Source: Xylocopa sonorina (Eukaryota; Arthropoda; Insecta; Hymenoptera; Apidae). Taken from it: a stretch of DNA of 64,000 bases. Each line of letters begins with the position of its first letter. Position 1 is the stretch's first letter. The DNA is taken from contig NC_135201.1 of the NCBI RefSeq assembly GCF_050948175.1, positions 2,666,001 through 2,730,000 on the forward strand. Reading direction: 5' to 3'. The notes below the pieces were generated by a model, which had not been told where the DNA came from, searched no databases, and worked only from the letters and a program-made list of their open reading frames with translations. This document shows positions 1 through 12,885 of the stretch, one piece after another. The position numbers were made by a program, and so were the translations under genes.

Positions 1-3000
1 GATTTTGTTAATGTAAATATGGTAGTTAAGTATTAGTTATCTGCTTTGGTTTGAAAGATTACTGTTCGATATTATGCCTTAGCATACTTTAATAAATGCA
101 CATAATTGGTCTTTCGTACATTAATGCTTAAAATATTTGTAACGTCGGTAGTTGGGTATCCAATTTACCGACAGAGTTTCGTATTACTGTATTCTTCTCC
201 ATTTTATGTTTCTTCACTCAATTGTCGTAAACAAATTCATAAAAAAATGTAGTAACCGAACGATGTGCATTTAATTAAAAAAATGAAGAACCGATAGGAT
301 CAATTACCAACTAGAGGACATCTCAGAGTTGGTTAACAAGGAAAAAAGTGGCCACATTTATACACGACAGGTTGAAAAATATCATGAAACTAAGACCTCA
401 AAAATAATGGAGTGGCGAACCTCTTATTTATTAACGAAGCTATATAAATATAATTCCTGCCCTTCGCAATATAAATATTCTGACCCAGTTAGACAAACAT
501 GTGTCCTTATTATCGATTACCAGAATCGATAATTGAAAAACGCTTTTAATGCATTCAGCGAACTTTATATACATTTTCCACTTAACGTTGCATAGAGGGC
601 CGTGGATGTATCGTATCGTGCCTATTGAAATGTCAGTCGTATGGAATTTATGATAACCCTTACTGTAGCGTTTACGTTGTGCTTTTTCGTCTATCTTTTA
701 AAGAAGATAAGAGGTGTCAAAACGAAAAGATGCGGATGTAAGAAAGTGTGAAAGTGAAATTAAATTCTTCTTTCGATTTAATTGAAGTGTAACGATGTAA
801 CCTTTCGGATGATTCGGGTACTACTTTTTATAGTTAATACAATATTGTAAATTGTAATTAATGAGTCGATATGTCTATGTAAATTTGAATTTATTCAAGC
901 TTTCAAGTGTTGAAGTAAAATTAACATTCTCATGAAACCAAACGATAATGCGTGTAAAAGGACCACCTGTGCGCGATTTTATAGTTGCACAATGCGCGTA
1001 TAACGAGGTGTATAAGATAGTAAATTCAAATGCAAATTTATGAGACGCTTAATTCGTTCTAGACGATCGTAATGTTACAGCGGTCCGTTTCTAGGTTTGC
1101 TGGGTCATTTGATTTAAATACAACCATGCGATCATGCCAGATTTCAACACGCCAGACGTTAGAAGAGCTAGAAAACGAATACAAACTGTTCGAGTTTATT
1201 AACCTCCGATGAATATCGTATGCACAATGATAAAAGTCATTTTATTAACGTACACGCATTCAGTTTCAGAGAAATGTAATGTTTAAAAAGATTGTTCTAA
1301 ATCCGTATTCCATTTTCTTATAATTACGCTTATTTATTGCAAGGTATGTTATTAAAAGTGCACCATGAAAAAAGCTATTTCTACGCTATGGATTGGATAA
1401 GAAAAAAGTATTAAAATTTGTATATCACCTCGCAGTCTGGTATTACTTAACGTGTATCTGATTTTTATTACCATTCGTCTAGCAGACGTTGTACAGGGCG
1501 TGCAGATTGTGTTACGCGAAGGAAAGAGCATTGCGATTCGTTAACCTTGTCCGATTTCCGACACGACAAGTTGTCATACGAAGCCCATTTGGCTTCACGC
1601 TTAGGGAGTCTCTTTTCTATCGATGGTGTAAAGGTTTTACGCGTTGATCGTCTATATGCACCGATCCCAAGGAGAAAATTCCCGCGACCGGTTTCTAAAG
1701 AATGCATGTACCTTACCGATTCGATTGTAAAGAAATCATTTTATCTACGGCCCATTCTCTTTTTGCATCATAACCCTTTCGCTACGATGGACACATGTAC
1801 AGGGTGTCTCATTTAACGTTATTACCTACGCAAAATATAACACGTTTATTATCAAAATTTCTCTGTGCAATTCTAATGAGAAACGCTGATATAGTTATAT
1901 TGGCAGTTAATGTTTAACTTTAATTAAACTATAAACGTATGCTTAGAAAGTACTGAATTATCAGAACAAGTTGTTTAGTAGTTAATAAAACTCTTAGTAA
2001 ATAAGAAGCAATGTCGAGAAGAAAGTGACGATTTTGAGATATCTATTAGACGGTGAAAATCGGGTCAGGATAAAAGAGAAGCGAAGAAGATACGAAATTA
2101 GAGTAAGCCAGGCAGGATGCGATTGAGGCCTCGTTCTCGTTTTATTCCCTAGGTAATATATAGAGACTATTGCGACAGTTTGTCAAATAGATAAGCATAT
2201 TTAGATAAGCAGGCGCGTAGAAATGCCCTCACACTGCCGGAATAATTTACGATATTTTATTTGCACACGAGTCAACTTTTTCAAACGACACAGTCCACTT
2301 GTTTCGCTTAGTTTCAAGGTACTTTACGTTACACGTCCAATCGTGCCTTCTAACGACAATTTTTAGGGCTGCGTGTACCAATTTTCAATCGTCGTTTCTA
2401 CGCAACGTCCAACGAAAACGTATTTCAAGCGAGGGTAATTCGATACTTGTCCTTATCGTCGCAAAAACATAGCATCCGTTCTCTCGCAGCTGTTGCGCGT
2501 GTCGTAGAAGCGAGCCGAGAATTTGTCTGAAAAAAAAAGAAATGCTGGTGGTGCAATTCATCGAAGCGGAAACGAGAGGCGACCCATTCTACTTAAAATG
2601 CAGTTGCGTAAAGTGGAGAACGTACTTTTAGAGCACCATTCATGATTAACCTTTTACCTTTCGACTTTACAGTACTATATACATAGAGATAAACAATCTA
2701 CCTTTCAGAATTTCTTTGAAAAACTGGCCAACAATAAACAAACAAGTTCGCTACGCTAGCAGAGAGCTTTCCAGTTACTTACGTTCAATTCATTTAACTG
2801 TATAATAAGCAAGAGCATTGCCAATCGATAGGATATTTCAAGACCGAGTAATTAACAAGTTTACGTTATCGAAGTAGTCTCAATTAACCTGAACCCAAGT
2901 AAATTGCCCAGCGTGACGAGTCCTGATCCCGTCCATTGGTTTTGTACGGGAGCATCTCCACTTAAAGAAACCGTCGACGCATAATTAACCGGTATCTGGT

Positions 3001-6000
3001 GAAAAGATGGGCCCGATCGAGCCATAAGATTAAAAGGGTTCAAAATAAACGAACGTCTACCATAGGCTGCTATCCGTAAGTGCTCGAAATCGTACGGCTC
3101 TCTCGTTTAGCATTCGTAATAAATTATTCTCGAAATGGCCCCGACGTTTAGCGTGAAGCTGTTAGACTAACCGAGTACAAGACGCTAAAATTGTCGTCAT
3201 CGTCGTGCCGGATCTTTCTTCAACAGGGTTCGTTATTCAGCCTGAGAGCATACGAAAGATGAATGGGTTGTATCGTTCTGTACAGAATGAAACGTTTCAG
3301 ATGTGTACACGCGTTTGTTATACAACGTCCCGTGGAAAATGTAGTCGCAAATTGATTTAGAATCTTTCACAAATATATAGCTGACGTGGTTTATATTGCA
3401 GGGGTGAGTAATGGATAGGAATCTGTTATTTTTAACGTTATCAACCTACGAGGGGAGTAACAGGCTTTGGCTTGAATTAGAATAGCGAAGCATGTGCTTC
3501 GAGTCACTCGTTCGCAGACACTCGTGATCGAAGTGTAACTAAAAAAGAAAAGGATCTCTTGCACGACCTGAATTCTTCTGATGTGTTCGTCCCGTTTTAT
3601 CGAATATTTAAGACGTTTGTTTGAAGATGTTAGAGCAGAAAAAAGAAACCAATTTCATCGAGGATAACAGTGTTGGTAACGGACTGTTTCAACGTGAAAT
3701 GTTTCTCTTAAACTGTTTGCAATCCATTTGGATCGTAACCGACACCCTGTAAAACGGATCTTGGCGAGCGAAAGTTTAATCGGTTTGTTTGGGTTATTCA
3801 GAATCGGAGAATGAACGCAGATGTAAAAAAAAAAAGAAAACAAAAAATGGCGTATACACTTTAACCCTTGCTTCAGGCTGTTCTTTTTATAGGACAGCTT
3901 CTCCGTTTACGCAGAACTTTTTTACGCGTCGTTTCAGCGTTTTCTTAGTTTTCTTACTTAGTTTATTTGCATATCCTTAGAAAATCGAATCGATCGGCGT
4001 TGTTAGACGGTAGAAATAAGTTGGAACCACTTCAGGAGACTCTCCTATGCATTCTTTCCTCTATTTACAATATAAAAATTGATTTCCCTTACGTGTTTTA
4101 CAAACGAATCCACTTTAATTAATCACTTGAATAGGAGAGCAGATAGAACGCGTGAGAGAGAATTTATGAACGTCTCTAGATCGTCTAATATTTATTTCTA
4201 ATCTGAAATAACCAGACGAAATGCGAGCACGAATAAAAACGATTTACCGTGTCGTTTGTAGCACAATTGTAACGAACGTGCCCGGATAAAGAATGTAAAA
4301 TACGATGTCAGAGGTTTAAGAGTTAAGCCAGTTTGGCTCCCTGTTTGTATCGCGCTTTTGACGTAACTTGAAAAAATTTACGCGAATCTCCTGACCGTGG
4401 GCAGGGGCCAAATGTATTAAAATGCAGCGGTCACCAGTTACGCTCAAGATAATTCGAATCGCGTGACGATCACGGCTAGACGGTACAGGAATTTCCCGTC
4501 CTGCCGTTTCTCACGTTTCTAGGTCTTTGTTCCCTGGTGCTATTTCAGCGTTCCCCTCCCACGTTTCCCAGAAATACAATTCCAGAGTAAAATTGGTCGC
4601 GCGCGCGGATCCACCCCCTAAGCACCGAGGACGCGCTCGCCTTTACTTCCGGCTGGAATCCGGCTGGAATTTTTCTTTACGTGCTGGCGAGAAAATCGTG
4701 TGGATATTTTTTCTCGCGAACACCTGGTTACGCTCAGATGAAAAGGGTAGGTGTGCATCGATCGCGATATATCTGAACGCTCGCGTGCCTTATACATGTA
4801 ATTTTAAATCGCGTGACGTCACAGACGCGACAAACCAAGTTTTCGTAATATCGAGGGATATTTTCGAACGAGTTATTCTGGTAGCAAGCCCGCCAATACA
4901 CGCCACCCTTCTCGAACGGAAAAATGCCAACGATGTCCAGCCTATTTACAGAGCTATGCATATATACTTGTGTACATACTTACGTATTATAATTACGTGT
5001 CCATTTGCAATAATCTAACAAGGAAACGGTATTTACTCAAATTTATTTTTACTCATCGGTTAACGCCTTGACGTCGAATGGAACATCGTTCGTCGGTTTT
5101 TAACAGAAATTGAAAGGATACAAAAAAGTAAGCAAATAAGTATTAGGGTATGATAGGTGCGAATTGAATATTGCTCAAGATATTTGTAATAGAATTTGTT
5201 TTAGTCTAAGCTTTATAAATATTGTATAAGATATATCTTGCAAGCATAGTAAATATGTATTAATGTTTCATATTAATATTATTTAATTGAAATATGATTG
5301 TTGTTAATTATTATCTAGCGCGAACCACTTCAGAGTAAAGTTGGTCAACTTTCTGCGAATTTCTCAAGTTTAGTACCAGCGTATACGATTAGCGTCTAAA
5401 TTTATAGATGTCAATCGATCAACTTTCGTAGAGTGACTCATGAGTATCGCAAGCGAGATCAATTTAATTCACTATATACTATATGATACAGATGCCAGCA
5501 TGCCAGGGTGGAAAACATGTGCAGTTAGCATGACGAACGATTTATCAATAACTTGCAATCCGCTTCATTGTATTATTCATCTAAGTATCTAAGATAACGT
5601 ATCTCTATTCGTACTATTAAAAAAAAATTAGATAAAACATTGTTCGAAGGAAAACTTTCAAGATTGCCTATGCTTTGTCTCCAACTGGACTTTATCGGAG
5701 AAGATACTCCATGTACGGCGATAATACAGTGCAACCTAGCGTTCTAACCTCGTTTTCTAACTCAAACGATGTTAAATGTTATGGATTATTATACAATTTA
5801 CATGTGTGTCACTGAAGCTTCTGCATTCTTCAATATTCCTTGGATGCAACCTCTGAACGTTCTCTAAACGCTAGTAAAAGATGCAATCATAATGTAACAG
5901 ATTTAGAATTTATATTGAAGTAAATTGATTACTATTTTTCTAACAGGATTTTCATGTAACGTGGAACTAAGATTGCGACAACCCTCCTAATTTTATATAT

Positions 6001-7344
6001 GTACCAAATCATATCTTGTATGGAATAAAATTGTAAATCTTTATTTCATAATCGTATGCATCATAACTTGATGTTCTGAGAATGCAATTTTCTTAGAACG
6101 CAGAACGAATTGGACTGATTTATATTTTGCTTACTTATAAGATTCTTGTAGCGTGGTTTCTATATAACACGATACGAATTAATTGTGTTATAGAAAGGTT
6201 CACTATATGTATACCTATCAGAAATCATTTATAATTTGCAAGGAAAAATTGGAACCCCCTCTCAACAAGAATGAGTCTTGTTAACCCTCTTTTACCTTTT
6301 TTATTAACACTAGGTTTACCAACGGTCATTTTGACCCCTCTAAGAAAATTTTTTGTTAATTTTCTTGAAGAAAATTATTACCGTATTTTATAAGAATATT
6401 TTAATTAGATTAGAGATTAGATTTCCGATTATATGTCTTATAAATGTAAGTAAATATTAATTAAAATATTCTCATAAAATAGAGCAATAATTTTCTTGAT
6501 GAAAATTAACGAAAAGTTTTCTCAGAGGCGTCAAAATGACTTGGTAAACCTAGTGTTAAATAAAATCGAGGACAATTAGGGTAGGAAAACGGGTGACTAC
6601 AAGTTTCTTATGAGAGGCCACCTTGAAAACATGCGAATCTGAAAAATATTTGAGTTAGCGCTAGAAATAGCTGACTGTTTCTCAGGTTTCAAGTAAGAGT
6701 GCCTCTCAGAAGTAAGGAAAATGATTTGCAAAAGCAAAAGCATGTATGTTGCTTTGCACAGTCTGTTTTTACTTTCTTCCCCGTGAAATCTACCGCGACG
6801 AGGCAATAAAAAAGATAATTCAAAGATGTTCTTGAAGAACGAAAGCAATCGTTCCTAAAGGAGGAAACCTTTCACTCTGGCAAGCACCGAACGGATGTTA
6901 CAGGAGAAATTGTCGAATCAACTTCGAGATTTCTCATTTTAAAACGTGCGATTATCACCGTCCTCTATTTTCCTCTTCTCGATTCCTACCTCTATTTTTC
7001 CTACCTGACCTTCTTCTCGAGATTTATCGATCCCTATTAATGAAGACTGTACATCACGTGTTCTAGCTTTAATCGATAAAACAAAATTGTTTATTATTAT
7101 TCAGATCAAAACCATGTATGATTTTGCGCTTTGTATCGACAATTGTAATGAGTTTCGCGTAAACCATTTTGGTGAACTGTAGCTGCGGCTTGTTCGTTCT
7201 TATGCATTTATGCAACATTTAGATATGCAAAAAAGGAGTACGAAATTTGCAAAAAAAACTTACGATACTGTACAATAGGTCAAAAGTAGAATACAGAATC
7301 GTGATATTTAACGATAGATTGATGTTTTTTTGGTGTGCTTTCAG
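1..7344. other. Gene-poor upstream region or first intron
   Basis: I see no exon that I can support here. It lies 5' of the first visible exon of the polo-like kinase, and the N-terminal coding exon of that gene must lie here or further left. Open frames near 1.5-1.8 kb and 4.5-5.0 kb (the latter in a CpG-rich patch at about 4.44-4.83 kb) have no recognisable motif and could be promoter or untranslated-exon sequence. A palindromic TTAA-flanked element sits at 6304-6559 and is listed separately. The rest is AT-rich and featureless to my eye. Confidence 0.6.
6304..6559. mobile_element. TTAA-flanked MITE-like inverted-repeat element, copy 1
   Basis: The element is bounded by TTAA on both sides. 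Its ends are inverted copies of each other: ACACTAGGTTTACCAA on the left and TTGGTAAACCTAGTGT on the right. The inversion continues inward (CATTTTGAC with GTCAAAATG, then matching AAAATT/TTAATTTTCTT stretches), so most of the 256 bp can fold on itself. It has no coding capacity. A shorter relative lies at 29427-29575. TTAA targets with a non-coding palindromic body suggest a non-autonomous element moved by a piggyBac-like transposase; that assignment is inferred from the target site only. Confidence 0.7.
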
Positions 7345-10300
7345 GGTGGATTCGCGAAAGTGTTCCTGATGACCGACGTTAACAATGGAAACGAATACGC
7401 TTGCAAGATTATTCGGAAGAATCGAATGCAAAAAATTCATATGCAAAAGGTTTGTATACCCGTACGAATGAGAATCAAACAGCTATCGGTTCAATAGGAT
7501 TATCAAAACCTTTCTAGTAACCGTTTAATAATTTTTACAGAATAAGAAATCGTTTTTTACAAAATATCGCGGAAAATTACGCGATTACCACGTTAAAAAG
7601 GTAAAATTCTTTTTTTGATATCCAAAATCACGCAACTGACGTTCGATCTCGTTCCAAAGTATTTTTGGAGTCGCTTGAATACTTCTAAAACACGCGATCC
7701 TCGTCTAATTGCGAAACAATTAATAAAATTCTCGCTGCTCAGGAAACGATAATTCTCGCTAACTTGTATTACATAAACGGTGTTATAATGCGACTATGCC
7801 TATTCATAATTTTCGCTTAGTAGAAAGTTGTACGAAGTATAGAAGCGTGTAAAAAAATGTTTATGCCGTTTGATGTAATCTAAGAGTTTATCGGGGCACT
7901 CCACATTTTTCATACCTAAAAAACCGTGACGGCATCCAGTTTCCCACCGTTTTAAGGGAACCTCGAATACCCTACGCGCTTTACACTGCTCTAAACGCAG
8001 TCTAATTTATCAGAAGTTAGACAGTATCCTTTTAAGCAACTTTCAGATGACCTATATTCTTTGTAGAGTTCTAGAAACAGTTTTCAAGCGATCATCGTAC
8101 GTTCTACATCACGCGTTTTATAGCTCTGAAAGCAATTGTCGAAGCGAGCTTCGCAGAGCTTCTAAATGCTCCATCCCCTTGCATCAAAATGGTGGCCAAT
8201 TACGGCCCGAGTTTTTGGTGCGCCTCGTACATTAATGATCTGTTCCTTGTAGATTGCACGTGAGATTATGATCCATAAGGAGCTGAATCACGTGAACGTT
8301 GTCCAGCTGCATCACTACTTCGAGGATAATCTTAACGTGTACATGCTTCTGGAAGCTTGTCCCCGAAAGGTATCGTATGTCTCGTGTACATATCTACCTA
8401 CCTGTCCCTGCACACTCACCTACGATACATTCTCTCCAGGCGTTCGCAAGAATTTCCCAACCTTCTCCTTTCGAGTCGAGCCGATCCCCCGTTGCATTCG
8501 AAGAATGAGAGAAGCTCGCTTACCTGCTGGACAAAAGATCCGTTTTTCCAAAGAACTCGGCCAGAGAGATCACCGATCAGTCAGAGCTCATTCAACGTCT
8601 CCCAACCTGCGTCTGGATGTGTCAGAAATCGTCAGAACGCTCGAAGGAATTCCTCGTTCTTCTCAACCTTTACTTTACCTTCTATCGTTTGCTCTGAACA
8701 AGCTTTCGAGATAGCTTGTTGGTCTCTACATCTTTTTCGAGGATACAGCTTACAATACTTTGAATGGATTGTTGAACTATTGTTCTTAACTATTTGTTGC
8801 GAGATATAGTGAATTTTGTATTAGAATTATTATTCGAATGAGGCTGATTGATGAATAGCACTGTTTCAAGGAATTATTTGTAAATACCATTTGCTGTCTC
8901 GTTTACGATCATTTGTCTATTTTTTAAATGTGAGAAATCTTGGTATTGTAAGGAAATTCAAGCGAGAATTGAAAGAGTAATTATAAATCAATGGTAAGGC
9001 GTCGATAGGTGTACGCCTTGAGGTACAAATTAGTCAGTCATCTTGAGTATTTCCTGTTTCGATAATCGGACACGATAGAGGATAAAATTCACTATCAGAC
9101 ATCCAGTACACGAAATAAAATAGAAAACACGTTTGTATGGACATTTTTCATCGTGTTCAAGTGTTGGATTAATATTTGAAATACTTCTTCGTTCCGTTAA
9201 CTCTTTGATAATGTAAGCTCAGTATGATTCGGCTAATTCCTTAATCGTGATCCTGTGACTTCTCTATCTTAATATTGTATTACACATAACAGAATTTACA
9301 GCGTAAAGGGGTCGAAAAATATCATGAAATAACAATTACCATTTCGTTTCTAGTTGTTAGTATTTTAATCGGTGGATACTCGTTTGTAAGAAAAGTATAA
9401 TGAATTGTTATCGTACAGTGCATATTCCTATTTTCCTTGTGGCGAAGGAAAAACAGGGAGTTCACGAGAAAAGTTTCTAGCCTTGACCAAGGCAACAATT
9501 AATCGTGACGTGTAGGTACGACGTTTCCTTTAGAACGAAGTAGTTAATTCACAAAGCTGGCTCCAAAGGTCAGAAGAGTCCAGTTTTTCCGTTGAAATTG
9601 CCTCGTTTAAATTACTTTACACCTCCATGTAGCATCGTCGAACGTAACAGGAAATTGTGCGCCCTTCGTTCTTTACAATATTGTTTCGTGGAACAATTAA
9701 TGGGGAATCGGTTTCGTGCGCGCGTTTACCTTCAGTTGCCGTCGAGAAATAAACTGGTCTGTTAGTATTTTTCGCATCCTTGTAAGTGCATAGATTCCTT
9801 AGCAGATATCCGTTAAAGTAGTGGCCATTGTCGTTAAGAAAAGTAGTTTGAATCAGGTTTTAGAGCAATTAAGTCGATTGGTGTAATTAAAGAGGATTAA
9901 CATAAGTAAGGACAAGATTCATTGTGTTTGTTATGTAAAATGTATATATAGCTCTTTTTAAAGTGGTTTTTATGCAAATAAGAAAACATTATGTTCACTT
10001 GTAATTATTTTTCTATTGAATCAGATTTTAGAGAATTTGAAATATCATTTTTAAAGGAAACTTCTCATTATAATATCATATAATACAAGCATAAAGTTTA
10101 TAGCAGCAGTTTTCCAAAAAATAGATGTCCTAGATTTCCTAGTTAACTCGATTCTATTGCGACACGTTCCTCCTGAAACTGTGTCACTTTTGTTTGACAG
10201 AGCCTAATGCACGTGCTGAAGTACCGTGGCAAAGTCACGGAGCCGGAAGCACGGTATTATATGAAACAAATGGTGACTGGGGTTGCGTACATCCACTCTC

Positions 10301-12885
10301 AGAAGGTTGTTCATCGGGATTTGAAGCCAGGTAACATGTTCCTGTCGGATCGTATGATCGTCAAGATCGGAGACTTCGGACTGGCGACAAGGCTTGACGG
10401 CCAGTGCAGACGAGTGTAAGTTTTCCTTAATCTCGCCTAATGTTGCACCGAGAAAAGAAAGAAATTATTAGTCTGGAGGAAATATAAACTTGCAATTCGC
10501 ATAAATGCTTTCCTTCAATAGGTAACAATAAATAAATTATTTAGATTAAATAAGATTAAATTGTTGATTTAATTGAGTAGAATGAAAAGAACCTTTGCAA
10601 CAAAGTTTTATTAATTTAGATCACTTAATACTCAGTTTGTAATCCCTGATACGTAGAATGAAACACGTGTCCTGATAGTATTGAGCAGTGTGGTGTATGT
10701 ATTTTTTTGTACGTCTGGAGAATGACAAATAGCTTTGCGTTTTATAGAAGTAAGACTACAATAATTCGTTTGTATGCACAGGACGATATGCGGAACACCG
10801 AATTACATCGCGCCGGAAGTGTTGTATAAGCAAGCGTACAGTTATGAGGCGGATGTTTGGGCGCTCGGATGCATACTTTACGCCCTATTGGTAGGGCAAC
10901 CACCTTTCGACACAGCCACGCTGAAAGAAACCTACGCTAGGATATGTAACAATCATTATCGAGAGGTTGACGACTCGATAGCGACGCGAAACGGGCAAGA
11001 CCTCATCAAATGGCTTCTGCAGCCGAACCCTGAACTCAGACCGTCTTTAGAAAGGGTGAAAGAGCACGCTTATCTCACCAAGGAATATGTACCAGCCTCT
11101 TTACCCCGCATCTCTTGCTTCCAAATGCCTTGTCCCTCCATAATTGACCCAATGTCGTCGCCATCGCTGAACTCGACCGGTTCTAGAAATCAGAAACTTA
11201 ATAAAACTCAGGTAAAGTTGGCCTTTGCGAAAGCTACGAATTCTAAAAATCAATATTCCTCTCATTGATCAATAGGAATAATATTGTTTCACTTGTGATT
11301 ATAGATTCATACGATCCAACAATCTCAACCACAACAGGAGCAGCAGCAACAACAAGATCAAACGCATCTTTCTCAGAAAAGTTTGCGAAAAAAATCGAAA
11401 GTAATTAACTGGTTAGCCAGGAAGCTTCGAAAAATTCCTAAGTTCAGGCAAAGATTAAGCAACGTTCTTTGTCCGGATCAGAAAAAAATGGGGTACCTGG
11501 CGCAAAGCATGCAAATGCATCAAGCGCTAGAGAGTTGTATCACGGAAATAAAACGCAAGAACAAGTTGCGTAATCATCCGCCTGTAAGGGATTTTGTGCC
11601 TCTGTTCATTTCTAAATGGATCGATTATTCGAATAAATATGGCCTAGGTTTTCAATTGTCCGACAAATCAGTTAGCATTCTATTTAACGATCACACGAAA
11701 ATTAGTTACACACATGATAGAAGGTTGGTACCTCTTGTTCCAACATTATGTACCTCTCTTTAACCCTTTGGAGTAAAACGTTGAAAAGCAAAGCCTTGTT
11801 CGAAGTAGTTAAGTTACTTGAGTTAAAGTAATTTGAAATCCCTTTACCTAAGTTGAAATATTCTTTCAAATTTCAATAGAGTTAAGTTCCTTCAACTGCT
11901 TCTTATCATTTTGAATGGTGCAAATTGTATTATATAACATGAAGCAAATTGACATAAATGAATGCTGTATGTGAAAATTGAAATTGTAACCACGAAGAAT
12001 TCGTAAAAAATTAAAGCCATTGTAGATGTCTACTATCTCAAGTCAAGTTACTTGAATTCAAGTAAGTTGATTTGTACAAACATAAACTTTAAAAATGAAC
12101 TCAAGGCTTCAAAGATTTCTGATAATAATAATAGTACTTGTACTTTCACTGCAAAGGGTTCGATATTCTTTTACTGTCTGTTTAATTTATTTAAAAACAT
12201 GCTTTCTATTTGCAAAGAAGAGTGGAGTATGTGACAACTGACGATGAGGTAACGAGATATCATAGAGAGGAAGACGTTCCGGCTGCTTTACAAAAGAAAC
12301 TTCTATTACTGCAACGTTTCACGCAGTATATGGATAAATTTATGACCGAAGGTAAGTTCAATTTTAAGTCGTAAATATTTACGTTAAATTTTGCCCTGAG
12401 AAAACTTCTATCGATTTCACGCAGTTCTAATACTTTTATGCATTTCTTGTACTTCATGTCTCTTTCCAATTTTTTAATTACGTATTAATTACACGCAGGT
12501 GTAACGCGACAGTAAAAAATTGTTCGTGAATTGTGTTCAAGGTGGTGAAATCAAGAAACCTCGAGCCGCGCCGAAGCAGTCGAAGAATGTATCTGTACCT
12601 CGAATGAGAAGGTGGTTGAGGACCGACAAGACCATCATGATGGAATTGTCGATACCTCTGTTGCAAGTAAACTTTTTCGAGGACCATACGAAGTTGGTAG
12701 TCTCGCAAGAATCCCCTAATAGAGGATACCTAGTCACGTATATCGATACCAGTAGACGCACATCCTCGTATTGGTTGAATGATATACGAGATTTCGGTTG
12801 CACAGCAGATCTCTATGAGCGTTTGTATTATGTTTACAAAGTGTCCAGAGAATTCGCGGAAATGCACAATAACACGATCGCTTGA
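7345..12885 (+). CDS. Polo-like kinase (PLK2/3-like), 5' end missing
   Basis: Ser/Thr kinase of the polo family, which acts in the cell cycle or stress signalling and docks on phosphorylated partners through polo boxes. Seven exons join in phase: 7345-7449, 8253-8369, 10201-10415, 10782-11211, 11305-11723, 12221-12351 and 12542-12885, giving 586 visible residues and a TGA stop. The first begins inside the glycine loop (GGFAKVF), so an upstream exon with the N-terminus and first loop glycines is missing. Visible: the ATP lysine in YACKII, HRDLKPGN, DFG, an activation segment VTICGTPNYIAPE, then a Gln-rich linker and two polo boxes (SKWIDYSNKYG and VNFFEDHTKLVV). The phosphopeptide His-x-Lys pair and the polo-box-1 Trp are kept. 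The activation loop and ADVWALGC look more like PLK2/3 than PLK1; polo itself remains possible. Exon 3 follows a 1.8-kb intron. Confidence 0.85.
11305..11418 (+). other. Gln-rich linker and basic stretch in the polo-like kinase
   Basis: The start of kinase exon 5 encodes a glutamine-rich segment (QQSQPQQEQQQQQDQ) followed by a basic stretch (LRKKSKVINW). It separates the kinase domain from polo box 1. The CAA/CAG mixture is the kind of tract that varies in length between alleles. It is probably a flexible linker; no motif gives it a function. Confidence 0.6.

Noticed and set aside
1468..1816. Overlapping open frames on both strands
   Set aside because: No motif, and both strands being open together in a locally GC-richer patch points to chance.
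4527..5018. 163-codon open frame on the plus strand
   Set aside because: It has no recognisable domain, a mixed composition and low-complexity end, and overlaps an open frame on the other strand in a CpG-rich patch where stops are rarer. It is more likely promoter or untranslated sequence.
8268..8809. Three open frames just after polo-like kinase exon 2
   Set aside because: They are read-through of the intron or other frames; the kinase continues correctly only by splicing from 8369 to 10201.
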